Source: SZUA-442 sp963759175 (GTDB lineage Bacteria > Actinomycetota > Acidimicrobiia > Spongiisociales > UBA5794). Taken from it: 64,000 bases of DNA. Location of the stretch: the NCBI GenBank assembly GCA_963759175.1, contig CAVWXP010000007.1, positions 248,001 through 312,000 on the forward strand, in the 5' to 3' direction. Of this stretch, positions 1-8,339 are shown piece by piece. Every line of letters starts with the position of its first letter. Positions within the stretch are counted from its first letter, which is position 1. Under the pieces are notes generated by a model. That model made no database searches and was not told where the DNA came from. It saw only the letters and a list, made by a program, of their open reading frames with translations. The position numbers and the translations under genes are program-made.

Positions 1-210
1 TGAGGCCGTCGAGGTGCTCGAAGCCACCCTTCCCTCGGCGGTGGCGACACGCAGGTTCACGTTCGTCGCCTCCTCCGAGACGTTCTGGTGGATGAAGGAG
101 TTGGCGAATCGGGTGAGCGCCGTCGTGCCGACATCGGTGGAGACCTCCGCATCGGCCCGGCCGTCCACGAGATCGAGGGTCGCCTCGGCGAGTTCGATGT
201 GCTTCCTCAT
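1..210 (-). CDS. pmbA: TldE/PmbA-type modulator metalloprotease subunit, 5' part only
   Basis: The reading frame runs off the left edge of the window. The visible 70 N-terminal residues (MRKHIELAEATLDLV..., then ALTRFANSFIHQNVSEE) have the opening seen in the TldD/PmbA family, with the F-x-N-S-x-I-H-Q segment common in TldE. TldE normally pairs with TldD in a heterodimer that degrades or matures peptides; TldE itself lacks the HExxH zinc site. The ATG overlaps the tldD stop in an ATGA, so the two are translationally coupled in the order tldD-tldE. Family is fairly sure from N-terminal similarity plus neighbour; the C-terminal domain is outside the window. Confidence 0.8.
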   Translation of the reverse strand, partial: MRKHIELAEATLDLVDGRADAEVSTDVGTTALTRFANSFIHQNVSEEATNVNLRVATAEGRVASSTSTAS

Positions 211-1652
211 CCCCGCACCCCCACGCGTACGTCGCTGAACCGGCCCGGCGAGGCACTGTGGCCCGTATGCGCCACCTGCATCGGTTGGCCCTTGCCACAA
301 TTCGGTGTTCCCCAGTGGACCCATGCGTCCTCGCCAGCCAGGCGATCCAACGATCCCCAGAACAGCGGTGTGATCCCGGTGTAGGTGGGGTTCTTGAGCA
401 TCCGTCCGAGCCGGCCGTTCTTGACCTCCCAGGCGATCTCGCACCCGAACTGGAAGTTCAGGCGGCGATCATCGATGGACCACGATCGGTTCGTCGCCAT
501 GTACACACCGTCGTCGGTGTCGGCGATGATGTCGTCGAGGGTTCCCTCGCCCGGAAGCAGTCCGACGTTGGTCATGCGGACCATCGGCAGTCGATTGAAC
601 CCGTCGGCGCGCACCATGCCGCCCGGTGGGAGCCCTGCGAGCGCCGCCGAGTCACGACCGGACAACACACCGACCCATCGTCCGTCCTTGACGATGTCGA
701 CACGTTGCGCTGGGGTCCCCTCGTCGTCGTATCCGAACGATCCGAGCGCACCGGGCAGGGTTGCGTCGGCGGTGATGTTCATCAACGCGGACCCGTACCG
801 GTGCCGATGCAGTTCCGGCAGCTCGAGGTGGCTCGTACCTGCGAACGCCGCCTCCCAACCGAGGATCCGGTCCAGCTCGATCGCGTGGCCGACCGATTCG
901 TGGATCTGGAGCGCCAACTGGGATCCCTCGAGGATGAGGTTCGTCTCCCGCTCGTCCATCTCGTCGGCCGTCAACAGGGCGACTGCTTCCTCGGCGATGC
1001 GTTGGGCGTTGTCGGCGAACCGCCACGCCCGAACGACCTCGAAGCCTCCGGTCTCGAACTGCCCGAAGCTCTGCGGATACGAACGCCGTTGCGTCTCGGT
1101 CTCGCCGATGGCCGTGGCGTCGAAACCCCCGCCCGATTCGACGATGCGCTGATGGATACGGTGTCCCTGTGATGACACGAACCACTTCTCGGTCTCCCAG
1201 AAGGTGAGGTTCCCTGTGGCCACGGCGACGCCCTCGACCGCCTGCATGGTGCCGGTGACGCCGACGAGCAGATCCACCTTGTCGCTCGTCGGCACGGTGA
1301 ACGGATCCTCGACGACCGGTGTCGACCACGAGGCCTGATGGACCGGTACGTCGGCGAAGTCCATGGGAGGACCGGGGACGAGTGCCGAGGCCTTGGCTAT
1401 GGCTGCGGCCTGCTCGCCCGCTCTGCGGACCGCTGCCGACCCCATGTCCGCGGTGGCGGCGAACCCCCATGACGATCCGATGAGTGCCCGGACGCCGACG
1501 CCGGCGCTCTCGGAGAGGTCGTACTGCTCGAGGTTCTGGTTCCGCACGTTGATGGTCTCTGCGCGCTGCGCCACGACCCGTGCGTCGCTGTACGTTGCCC
1601 CTGCGTCGACGGCTCCTTGGACGGCGAGATCGGCGACATCGAACACGGGCAT
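207..1652 (-). CDS. tldD: TldD-type zinc metalloprotease
   Basis: 481 aa, the usual length for TldD. The central segment carries HESVGHAIELDR, the extended HExxxH zinc motif that separates TldD from its partner TldE, followed by the glycine-rich region GTSHLELPELH. TldD/TldE act in the cytoplasm as a peptidase that nibbles unstructured peptides; in other bacteria the pair matures microcins or affects gyrase-toxin sensitivity. No peptide toxin precursor is visible nearby, so a housekeeping role is likely. A purine-rich GGGAAGG lies directly before the ATG. The gene is first in a two-gene operon with tldE (ATGA overlap). Confidence 0.92.
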   Translation of the reverse strand: MPVFDVADLAVQGAVDAGATYSDARVVAQRAETINVRNQNLEQYDLSESAGVGVRALIGSSWGFAATADMGSAAVRRAGEQAAAIAKASALVPGPPMDFADVPVHQASWSTPVVEDPFTVPTSDKVDLLVGVTGTMQAVEGVAVATGNLTFWETEKWFVSSQGHRIHQRIVESGGGFDATAIGETETQRRSYPQSFGQFETGGFEVVRAWRFADNAQRIAEEAVALLTADEMDERETNLILEGSQLALQIHESVGHAIELDRILGWEAAFAGTSHLELPELHRHRYGSALMNITADATLPGALGSFGYDDEGTPAQRVDIVKDGRWVGVLSGRDSAALAGLPPGGMVRADGFNRLPMVRMTNVGLLPGEGTLDDIIADTDDGVYMATNRSWSIDDRRLNFQFGCEIAWEVKNGRLGRMLKNPTYTGITPLFWGSLDRLAGEDAWVHWGTPNCGKGQPMQVAHTGHSASPGRFSDVRVGVRG

Positions 1653-1709
1653 CCTTCCCTGGGTATCGGGATGCAGCCTACGCGCTCAGGCGGCGCTGTG
1701 ATCCGGGGG

Positions 1710-2369
1710 TCAGGAGGCGATGGCGACGGCGCGAGCGACGGAACTGGTGAGGTGAACCGGTCCGGACGGACCCTCGACGAGCACGGAACCGTCGGACCCC
1801 GTCCCGAGCACCTGGACCACGATGCCCTCGGCCACGCCCTGGGCCTCGAGGAACGTCGCATACGCAGGGCTGATCCGCTCGATCGTCGCCGAGGCTCCCG
1901 CACCCACATCACCGAGGTGTCGCTCGGGAGCAGGGACTGCACCGCGGGACCGGGGAATCGATCGACCCTCCGGACCGGTGGTCGGATCGCCGAGGAAGGC
2001 ACTCAACCGATCGGCGACCTCGGCTGGCGTCACGTGCTCCATCTCACATGCGACCTCGTCGGCCTGTCGAGGTGACAGCCCGAGGTGCTCGGCAAGGAAC
2101 ACGCCCCACAACCGCCGACTGCGCAACACGGTGTTCGCCAGCTCTGCCCCCGTATCGGTGAGGTCGACGCCCTTGTAGGGGGTGTAGGTGACGAGGCCCA
2201 GCCCTTCGAGCTTGCGCACCATCTGGTTCGCCGACACCGAGGACACCTCGAGGGTCCGGGCCACCGTCGACATCGACACGGGCGGGCCCTCGCCATCCTC
2301 GATGGCCCGGGCGACCGTGATGATGTACATCTCCTCGGCTTCGCTCGTGGTGTGGTCATGGAGTTGCAT
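1710..2369 (-). CDS. DtxR/MntR-family metal-dependent transcriptional regulator
   Basis: 219 aa. Residues 10-65 form the N-terminal winged helix-turn-helix (VARTLEVSSVSANQMVRKLEGLGLV), residues 66-130 the dimerisation/metal domain, and roughly 150-219 an SH3/FeoA-like C-terminal domain. Metal ligands known from DtxR can be placed: Met14 and the C108-x-x-E111-H112 cluster (ACEMEHV). The Cys at this position is the DtxR/IdeR-type iron ligand rather than the Glu of MntR, so iron sensing is more likely than manganese. No iron-uptake gene is adjacent, so it probably acts on targets elsewhere. It follows tldD in the same direction with a 57-nt gap on its downstream side. Confidence 0.88.
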   Translation of the reverse strand: MQLHDHTTSEAEEMYIITVARAIEDGEGPPVSMSTVARTLEVSSVSANQMVRKLEGLGLVTYTPYKGVDLTDTGAELANTVLRSRRLWGVFLAEHLGLSPRQADEVACEMEHVTPAEVADRLSAFLGDPTTGPEGRSIPRSRGAVPAPERHLGDVGAGASATIERISPAYATFLEAQGVAEGIVVQVLGTGSDGSVLVEGPSGPVHLTSSVARAVAIAS

Positions 2370-2393
2370 GGCGATGCCAGCCTACCGAGGCGA

Positions 2394-3401
2394 TCAGCCC
2401 GCCGGGGGAAGGGGGATCTCGGTACCCCGTGCGATATCTGCGGGGACCGTGACCCGGAACTCGACCGTGATCGCCGTCGGTGCGTTGCTCGTACTGAGGG
2501 GCTCGGCGAATCGGGCGAGACGGTCCGATCCCGTGAATCCGTAGAGCGGTGCGAGTGGCGGCACACCCGTCCCCGGACGCAGGGGCACGAGGTGCGGTGA
2601 CAGGAGCTGGGTGGGGTCGACGACGTCCTCGGTTCCCGGGTCGTCGGTGCCCACGAACGTGACGATGGCATCGACCTTTGCGACGGCCGAACGCTCCGTC
2701 GACCAATCCAGCCAACCCCATCCGTCACCCATCGTCAATCCGTCGATGACCACGACATCGCCGGTGGAGAGTTCGAGTCGCTGCCCCTCGACGGTCTGGG
2801 GCACGGCGGCATCGAGCTCGAACGTGAACGCCTCGGTGATCGGCTCCCCGACGGCCACGTACGGCACCAGTGCCCGATCCTCGGCGACCGGTCCCTGGGG
2901 GAACTCCACCGTGATGTTGCCGATGGCCTCCTTCTCCGAGTACTGGCCGCGCATCGGTTGCTCACCCTCGGGTTGGGCCAGCGCCCAGTATGCGACGTCG
3001 AGCGGTGGAACGGCCGCGGGATCGACCCCGGCGTCGACGGCCGTGACCACTGTGGCCACCGATCCGCGCTCGGTATCGGAGACGCCGGTGACCGTCGCCG
3101 CCACGTCCTCGGTGACCGCGACGAACGATGGCGGTGGATCCGTGCCCTGCTCCGGTGCGGTCGACGCTGCGAGCGTGGTCGATGTCGTGACCTCCTCGGG
3201 AGCGTCGGGACCCGTCGCCACGGCGAACACGACGAACACGCCGACCACGAGGGCGCCGAGGGTCGCGGACACCACGGCCGGTACCCACGGCAGGTCGGAT
3301 TCGCCCTCCGGGCGATCGTCGTCCCCGGGATCGGGGTCGTAGGGCGACCGGAGCAGGTTCCGGTAGTCCTTGGCTTCCTGACCCGGATCGCGATCGCTCA
3401 T
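2394..3401 (-). CDS. single-pass membrane protein of unknown function, extracytoplasmic C-terminal part
   Basis: 335 aa. An acidic, proline-rich cytoplasmic tail (1-40) is followed by one hydrophobic helix (about 41-66) and a Thr/Ser-rich stretch (TTSTTLAAST) leading into an extracellular domain of about 250 residues. No cysteine pairs, catalytic motif or known repeat stand out. The start codon overlaps the stop of the upstream gene (ATGA), so the two are made together; both have the same plan of short tail, one helix and an exported beta-rich region. They could be partners in an envelope complex. I do not recognise a family. Confidence 0.75.
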   Translation of the reverse strand: MSDRDPGQEAKDYRNLLRSPYDPDPGDDDRPEGESDLPWVPAVVSATLGALVVGVFVVFAVATGPDAPEEVTTSTTLAASTAPEQGTDPPPSFVAVTEDVAATVTGVSDTERGSVATVVTAVDAGVDPAAVPPLDVAYWALAQPEGEQPMRGQYSEKEAIGNITVEFPQGPVAEDRALVPYVAVGEPITEAFTFELDAAVPQTVEGQRLELSTGDVVVIDGLTMGDGWGWLDWSTERSAVAKVDAIVTFVGTDDPGTEDVVDPTQLLSPHLVPLRPGTGVPPLAPLYGFTGSDRLARFAEPLSTSNAPTAITVEFRVTVPADIARGTEIPLPPAG

Positions 3402-4240
3402 CGGATGCCATCCAACGACACGACATGGTCGCCGTCGAGGCGCCTCAGCACCGTGCCCTCGGCCAAGAGGGGGATGTCCGCCGGAAGGTCGCCGCCTACC
3501 CAGGTGAGGTTGACCCGTGGCCTGCCCTCGGCTTCGAAGAACGCGGATCGCCAGCCGGGACCATCGCCTCGAACGAAGAAGAACTCGGTCTCGGGGTCCT
3601 CGGTGGTGATGGCAACCTGGACGATGAACGACGAGCCCTGGTCCGAGACGTTGAGCAGTTCGACGGTGACGCCCGGAGTGATGGTTGCACGCGGTTCGGC
3701 CTCCGAGAGGGTGAACGGTACGCGGAGGGGGAAGGGGGCCCGCACATCCGTGATCCTGGCGCCGAGGACGTCCTCAGCGGTGATCTCCTCGTCGACCGCG
3801 AATCTCGCGACCCGCACGCTGGGATTTGCCGGCCCGCCGGGGAAGGTTCCCTTCGTGGTCTCGAGCACCCACGCCCGCGGGTACACGTGGTCGATGTCGG
3901 CAAACTCGATGACGGTCGTCTGGCCGAAGCCCGAGAAGAACTCGATGGGCTCGAGCCCGCCGTAGGGAGCCAACGTGGTGAGGTCGTAACCGATCGCCAC
4001 CTCGGTCGGCGTGATCTCGAGCGCCGTGGGCACGAGCGCCGTGGAAGCGATCAGGGTCTCATTGGCATCGACCTGGTAGGTGGTCGGTGAAGGAGGCTGC
4101 ACGGTGATCGACGTCGTCGGCAGCGAGGTCGCCTCCTCGTCGGTTCGGACCTCGCGGATGACCCGCACGCCGATGCTGCCTGCCGCGACGGCACCCAGCA
4201 CGAATGCTGCGACGATGAGGAACAGGGCCCGTGCGTTCAC
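3398..4240 (-). CDS. membrane-anchored extracytoplasmic protein of unknown function
   Basis: 280 aa. The N-terminus holds a hydrophobic segment (residues 4-26, LFLIVAAFVLGAVAAGSIGV) that can serve as signal anchor, followed by a Thr-rich stretch and a beta-rich region to the C-terminus. No motif assigns a function. It is the first gene of a two-gene operon with the similarly built protein downstream, with which its stop codon overlaps. It is divergent from the lipocalin-like gene; the 110-nt gap between them must hold both promoters, but no clear -35/-10 pair stands out. Confidence 0.75.
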   Translation of the reverse strand: MNARALFLIVAAFVLGAVAAGSIGVRVIREVRTDEEATSLPTTSITVQPPSPTTYQVDANETLIASTALVPTALEITPTEVAIGYDLTTLAPYGGLEPIEFFSGFGQTTVIEFADIDHVYPRAWVLETTKGTFPGGPANPSVRVARFAVDEEITAEDVLGARITDVRAPFPLRVPFTLSEAEPRATITPGVTVELLNVSDQGSSFIVQVAITTEDPETEFFFVRGDGPGWRSAFFEAEGRPRVNLTWVGGDLPADIPLLAEGTVLRRLDGDHVVSLDGIR

Positions 4241-4350
4241 TTCGCCTCCGACGACGCGCCATGGAACGGTGCGATGGTAGGTGAGCCTCCGGGCTGACGA
4301 CCGACGGACGATCTAGGCTCGGTGTCCCATCGGGGCGAGGGAAGGAACGT

Positions 4351-4803
4351 ATGAGCGCGCACGATCTCGTTGGCACCTGGAAGCTCGTCGATTGGACCGT
4401 TCGATTGAACGGCGGTCGAGAGACCCGCCCATTCGGCGGCAGGGCTACCGGCGTCATCACCTACACGGACGAGGGCAGGATGGTTGCGACCCTCATGAAG
4501 GCCGATCGACCGACGATCGGCACCCGCAGCTTCAACGAGGCGACAGCCATGGAGCGTGCGTCCGCCGCTGCCGGCTACCTGTCCTACGCCGGGGACTTCG
4601 AGGTCGTCGGGGACCAGGTCCATCACCACGTCGACCTCAGCCTCTTCCCCGACTGGGTCGGGGGCACCCAGATCAGGCACATCGAGTGGATCACGAACGA
4701 CGACGGGAGTGTCGATCTCGAGCTGTCCGATCTCGGGGTCGGGAACGCCAGGTCGGCGACGATCCACCTCCGATGGCACCGCATCACCGAGACGAGGACA
4801 TGA
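4351..4803 (+). CDS. lipocalin-like domain protein
   Basis: 150 aa. The opening DLVGTWKLVDWTVR and the later GVITYTDEGRMVATLM match the pattern of the lipocalin-like (Lipocalin_5) family, whose members are short beta-barrels that often sit beside metabolic enzymes; their ligands are mostly unknown. No signal peptide, so cytoplasmic. AGGGAAGG lies about 8 nt before the ATG. The stop at 4803 is one base before the aldehyde dehydrogenase start, so the two are probably cotranscribed. Confidence 0.8.
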   Translation: MSAHDLVGTWKLVDWTVRLNGGRETRPFGGRATGVITYTDEGRMVATLMKADRPTIGTRSFNEATAMERASAAAGYLSYAGDFEVVGDQVHHHVDLSLFPDWVGGTQIRHIEWITNDDGSVDLELSDLGVGNARSATIHLRWHRITETRT

Positions 4804-4804
4804 C

Positions 4805-6310
4805 ATGACGACGCTCGAACACTGGCAGCACCAGGCATCGACCATCGCTCCCCGCAACGACCTCCTGATCGACGGAGAGTGGTCGGAGGCGACATCCGGG
4901 GAACGATTCGACACCATCAACCCGGCTACCGGTGATGTCATCACCGAGATCGCCCGAGCCGACGCCGACGACGTGGACCGGGCCGTCGCCGCAGCACGGA
5001 GCGCGTTCGCAGACGGACGGTGGGCCCGTCGAAGCCCTCGCGAACGCGGCGAAGCCCTGGTACGCCTTGCCGACCTCATCGACGCGAACGCCGAGCGGCT
5101 CCAACTGCTCGAGACCCTCGACGTCGGGAAGCCGGTGCGGTATTCGCGTCGGGTCGACGTTGCACAGGCGTCGACCACGTTCCGGTGGTACGGCGAGGCC
5201 GCGGACAAGGTCTACGCCGATCTGGCCCCGACAGGTCCGGATGCGCTCGGCTTGATCACACGGGAACCCGTGGGGGTCGTCGGAGCGGTCACACCGTGGA
5301 ACTTCCCGCTCATGATCAGCGCATGGAAGCTCGCCCCGGCCCTCGTTGCAGGCAACTCAGTCGTCCACAAGCCCGCCGAACAGTCCCCCCTCAGCGCACT
5401 CGCCATCGGTGAGCTCGCCCTCGAGGCCGGGATCCCCCCCGGCGTACTCAACGTGGTCCCCGGATTCGGGGAGACGGCCGGCCAGGCGCTCGGTCGCCAC
5501 GGCGACGTGGATGCCGTGGCGTTCACCGGGTCGACGGAGATAGGGAAGCGCTTCCTCGTCTACGCAGGCGAATCCAACATGAAACGCGTGTCGGCCGAGA
5601 CCGGTGGGAAGACACCCAACATCATCTTCGCCGACGCACCGGACCTCGACTTTGCGATCGGTGCCATCGGGTTCTCGATCTTCTGGAACACCGGGGAGAT
5701 GTGCATCGCGGGATCCCGGCTGATGGTCGAACGGTCGATCTACGACGAGGTGGTGGCCCGGGTGGCCGACTTGTCGGCGTCGTGGATGCCGGGCGATCCG
5801 CTCGACCCTGCGACGAAGGCAGGTCCCCTCGTCGATGCCGAGGCCCTCGCACGCGTGACGCGCTACATCGAGCTCGGATCGTCCGAAGGAGCGACCCTCG
5901 TCGCCGGGGGGAACCGGGCACTCACCGACACTGGCGGATACTTCGTGGAGCCCACGGTGTTCGCCGATGTGCGCAACGACATGGCGATCGCACGCGACGA
6001 GATCTTCGGACCCGTGTTGGGCATCATCCCGTTCGATGGCGACGACGAGGCCCTGGCGATCGCCAACGACACCTCGTACGGATTGTCGGCGGCCGTGTGG
6101 ACATCGAATCTCGCACGCGCCCACACCATGGCGGCCCGTCTCGAAGCTGGCACGGTCTGGATCAACAACTTCGACACCTCGGGCATCGTGGCGCCATTCG
6201 GCGGATACAAGGAGTCGGGATTCGGGGGGAAGGACAAGTCCCTCCAGGCGATCGACAAGTACACGAACACGAAGACGACCTGGATCAACCTCGGCAAGGG
6301 CGGCGCCTGA
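4805..6310 (+). CDS. NAD(P)-dependent aldehyde dehydrogenase, PuuC-like
   Basis: 501 aa, standard for the aldehyde dehydrogenase superfamily. TPWNFPL, FTGSTEIGKRF, SAETGGKTPNII with the general-base Glu265, and the active-site loop GEMCIAGSRL with nucleophile Cys300 are all present; the C-terminal SGFGGKDKSLQAIDKYTNTK is typical. The Cys loop is closest in form to gamma-glutamyl-aminobutyraldehyde dehydrogenases (PuuC) and related betaine-aldehyde types, but substrate cannot be fixed from sequence. A longer in-frame extension upstream is possible, but the ATG at 4805 aligns with the family start and follows the previous stop by one base. Oxidation of an amino- or hydroxy-aldehyde to its acid is the likely reaction. 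Confidence 0.9.
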   Translation: MTTLEHWQHQASTIAPRNDLLIDGEWSEATSGERFDTINPATGDVITEIARADADDVDRAVAAARSAFADGRWARRSPRERGEALVRLADLIDANAERLQLLETLDVGKPVRYSRRVDVAQASTTFRWYGEAADKVYADLAPTGPDALGLITREPVGVVGAVTPWNFPLMISAWKLAPALVAGNSVVHKPAEQSPLSALAIGELALEAGIPPGVLNVVPGFGETAGQALGRHGDVDAVAFTGSTEIGKRFLVYAGESNMKRVSAETGGKTPNIIFADAPDLDFAIGAIGFSIFWNTGEMCIAGSRLMVERSIYDEVVARVADLSASWMPGDPLDPATKAGPLVDAEALARVTRYIELGSSEGATLVAGGNRALTDTGGYFVEPTVFADVRNDMAIARDEIFGPVLGIIPFDGDDEALAIANDTSYGLSAAVWTSNLARAHTMAARLEAGTVWINNFDTSGIVAPFGGYKESGFGGKDKSLQAIDKYTNTKTTWINLGKGGA

Positions 6311-6359
6311 GAGGGCACCCTGAGCGGGCACTGGTACGCCTGGGGACCGGTGCCGTAGC

Positions 6360-7745
6360 ATGACCGCGATGGATCTCGAGGCGATCAGGCACGCAGTCTC
6401 CGAGCTCCACCGTGGGCGCAGGTGGATCATCGCCGCGGATGCAGCGGCTGCTGCTCACGACATGGTCGAACGCCTCCGTGAGGACGAGCCCACGGCAGTC
6501 ATGATCGTTGCGGGCATCGAGGGCGTCGGGGAGCTCCCGGACGCCGACCGCTTCCACTACACACGGGCGTCCGGTGACACCCTGATGGGCGGAATCCGCG
6601 AGTTCCTCGCATCCATCGAACAACCATCAGCGGACCTCTTGGCAGCCGTCGACGCCTTCGACCCCGACGGGAGCGCCAGGGTCCTCGGACAGGGGTTCTC
6701 ACGCGAACAGCGGCTCGCCGGGCGCGCCGTGTACGGACGTCGTCGGCTCGCGTGGCGCCAACTCGAGGACAAGATCACCGTCGACGCGCTCTGGGACGAT
6801 GCCGGCGTGAGGCGTGCCCCCTCCGCGGTGGTCCCGGTCTCGGACGCCCGGCACGCGGCCGCCACCCTCGGGTCCTCGGCCGGCACGGTGTGGGTGGCCG
6901 ACAACCGAACGGGGTGGCACGGAGGAGGCGAGTACACCCGTTGGGTCCCGCCCGACATCGACCCGGAGGAGGTGGAGGCGTGGTTCGCAACCCGTGCCGA
7001 TCAGGTCAGGGTCATGCCGTTCCTCGACGGCATACCGTGTTCGATCCACGGCTTCGTGACCCGCGACGGCGTCGCGGTGTTCCTTCCCTTGGAGCTGTTC
7101 ATCCTGCGGCGGCCCCAACCGCCGGGGTTCGTCTACGCACAGGGTGCGAACTTCTGGACCCCCCCTGACACCATGGCGGATGACATGCGTGCCGCTGCGC
7201 GCTCGGTCGGTGCGATGCTCGCCGATCAGCTCGGCTACATCGGCGGCTTCGGCATCGATGGCGTCGCGACCGTCGACGGATTCCGCCCCACCGAGCTGAA
7301 TCCCCGGCTGACGCTTGGCCACATGATCCAGGGTCGTACGGCCGACGTTCCCCTGGGCCCGATGGAACGCATGATGCTCGAGGACGACCTCACCGTCGCA
7401 GCACGCGACCTCGAGAACCATGTCGTCGACGCCGTCGCCCACCGACGTGGCGGGGGCATGATGTTCACCACGACACGGGCAGCCGAACCCGCCGAGGCCT
7501 GGTTCCGATTCACCGATGACGGCGTCGCCGTTACGACCGACCCCGATGGGGCCAACGGGCGCATGGCGCTCGGTCCGACGACCTTCGGATCCCTGGTCCA
7601 GGTGACCCTCGACCCGGATGGGATCCCCGTGGGCCCCTCGCTCGCACCCCGCGCCGTCCAACTCATGGCGATGGCGAACGACCTGTGGGACCTGGACCTA
7701 CCAGACGTGGCACCCGCCCCGGACCTCACAGCTCGAGACTCATAG
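6360..7745 (+). CDS. ATP-grasp-like protein of unknown substrate
   Basis: 461 aa. The middle part has the layout of an ATP-grasp enzyme: a Lys at the start of the segment (EDKITVDALWDDAGVRRAPS), a hydrophobic hinge (VRVMPFLDGIPCSIHGFV), then GFGIDGVATVDGFRPTELNPRLTLGH, where E-x-N-P-R resembles the metal-binding E-x-N motif. ATP-grasp enzymes join a carboxylate to an amine or thiol using ATP. The N-terminal 120 residues and the C-terminal 100 residues match nothing I know. It lies 49 nt after the aldehyde dehydrogenase, so a joint pathway is possible. The last six codons fall inside a heptanucleotide repeat that also encodes the end of the opposing flavin reductase. Confidence 0.65.
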   Translation: MTAMDLEAIRHAVSELHRGRRWIIAADAAAAAHDMVERLREDEPTAVMIVAGIEGVGELPDADRFHYTRASGDTLMGGIREFLASIEQPSADLLAAVDAFDPDGSARVLGQGFSREQRLAGRAVYGRRRLAWRQLEDKITVDALWDDAGVRRAPSAVVPVSDARHAAATLGSSAGTVWVADNRTGWHGGGEYTRWVPPDIDPEEVEAWFATRADQVRVMPFLDGIPCSIHGFVTRDGVAVFLPLELFILRRPQPPGFVYAQGANFWTPPDTMADDMRAAARSVGAMLADQLGYIGGFGIDGVATVDGFRPTELNPRLTLGHMIQGRTADVPLGPMERMMLEDDLTVAARDLENHVVDAVAHRRGGGMMFTTTRAAEPAEAWFRFTDDGVAVTTDPDGANGRMALGPTTFGSLVQVTLDPDGIPVGPSLAPRAVQLMAMANDLWDLDLPDVAPAPDLTARDS

Positions 7746-8244
7746 CCCAAAGCCCAAAGCTCAAGGCTCCTTCGACTATCTCCACGAAGCGCCGATCGTG
7801 ATACACGAGGGGCTCGACGGGGTCCTCGTCACGTTCGGCCGAGACCACTTCGCCGAAGATCACCCAATGATCGCCCATCTCGAGCCGCTCGACGGTCCGG
7901 CACACGAAGTGGCCGTACGCATCCTCGAGGACCGGTCCACCGACGTCCACGGAGTGCCATTTCGTCGTGCCGAATCGATCCGAGTCCCTGGTTGCGAACA
8001 ACATGGCGATGTCCTCGGCGCCGCGAGGAAGGAAGTTGACGGTGAAGCCCTCGGATGTGTGGAGGACGCCGAGGGTGGCGGCACGGCTGTCGATGCATGC
8101 CAGGACGATCGGCGGATCCGCCGACACCGACGTGAACGCCGAGACGGTGAGCCCGGATGGGCCATCGGCTCCGTCGACCGTGACGATCGTCACCGATGCG
8201 GCGAGCGAGGCCATCATGTCGGTGAACGTACGCGGCGTGATCAT
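7726..8244 (-). CDS. flavin reductase-like domain protein
   Basis: 172 aa. The sequence starts FTDMMASLAASVTIVTV and contains GLTVSAFTSVSADPP, LACIDSRAAT and HTSEGFTVNFLP, the characteristic blocks of the FMN-binding split-barrel flavin reductases (HpaC/NtaB type). These reduce FMN or FAD with NAD(P)H for two-component monooxygenases. The chosen ATG at 8244 has GAGGGGAG just upstream; an extension of 49 codons to 8391 is Arg-rich and non-conserved, so rejected. The last dozen residues (LSFGLWAMSLEL) are encoded by a heptamer repeat, and the gene overlaps the end of the convergent ATP-grasp gene by 20 nt. Confidence 0.88.
   Translation of the reverse strand: MITPRTFTDMMASLAASVTIVTVDGADGPSGLTVSAFTSVSADPPIVLACIDSRAATLGVLHTSEGFTVNFLPRGAEDIAMLFATRDSDRFGTTKWHSVDVGGPVLEDAYGHFVCRTVERLEMGDHWVIFGEVVSAERDEDPVEPLVYHDRRFVEIVEGALSFGLWAMSLEL
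7729..7772. repeat. heptanucleotide repeat tract at convergent gene ends
   Basis: Six consecutive degenerate 7-mers can be read: AGCTCGA, GACTCAT, AGCCCAA, AGCCCAA, AGCTCAA, GGCTCCT. The same 7-mer family (AGCTCAA/GGCTCAA) occurs in the larger tract at 40978-41213. The tract covers the last codons of the plus-strand ATP-grasp gene and of the minus-strand flavin reductase, so both stop codons lie in or beside repeat sequence. Confidence 0.7.
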
Positions 8245-8339
8245 CGAACTCCCCTCGTGGCTGGTCGGGTCGGATCGTACCGGCGTTCGCGGCCACGCAC
8301 GACCCTCGGCCGTCGCCGGTCGCGGTATCGTCACTCCAC

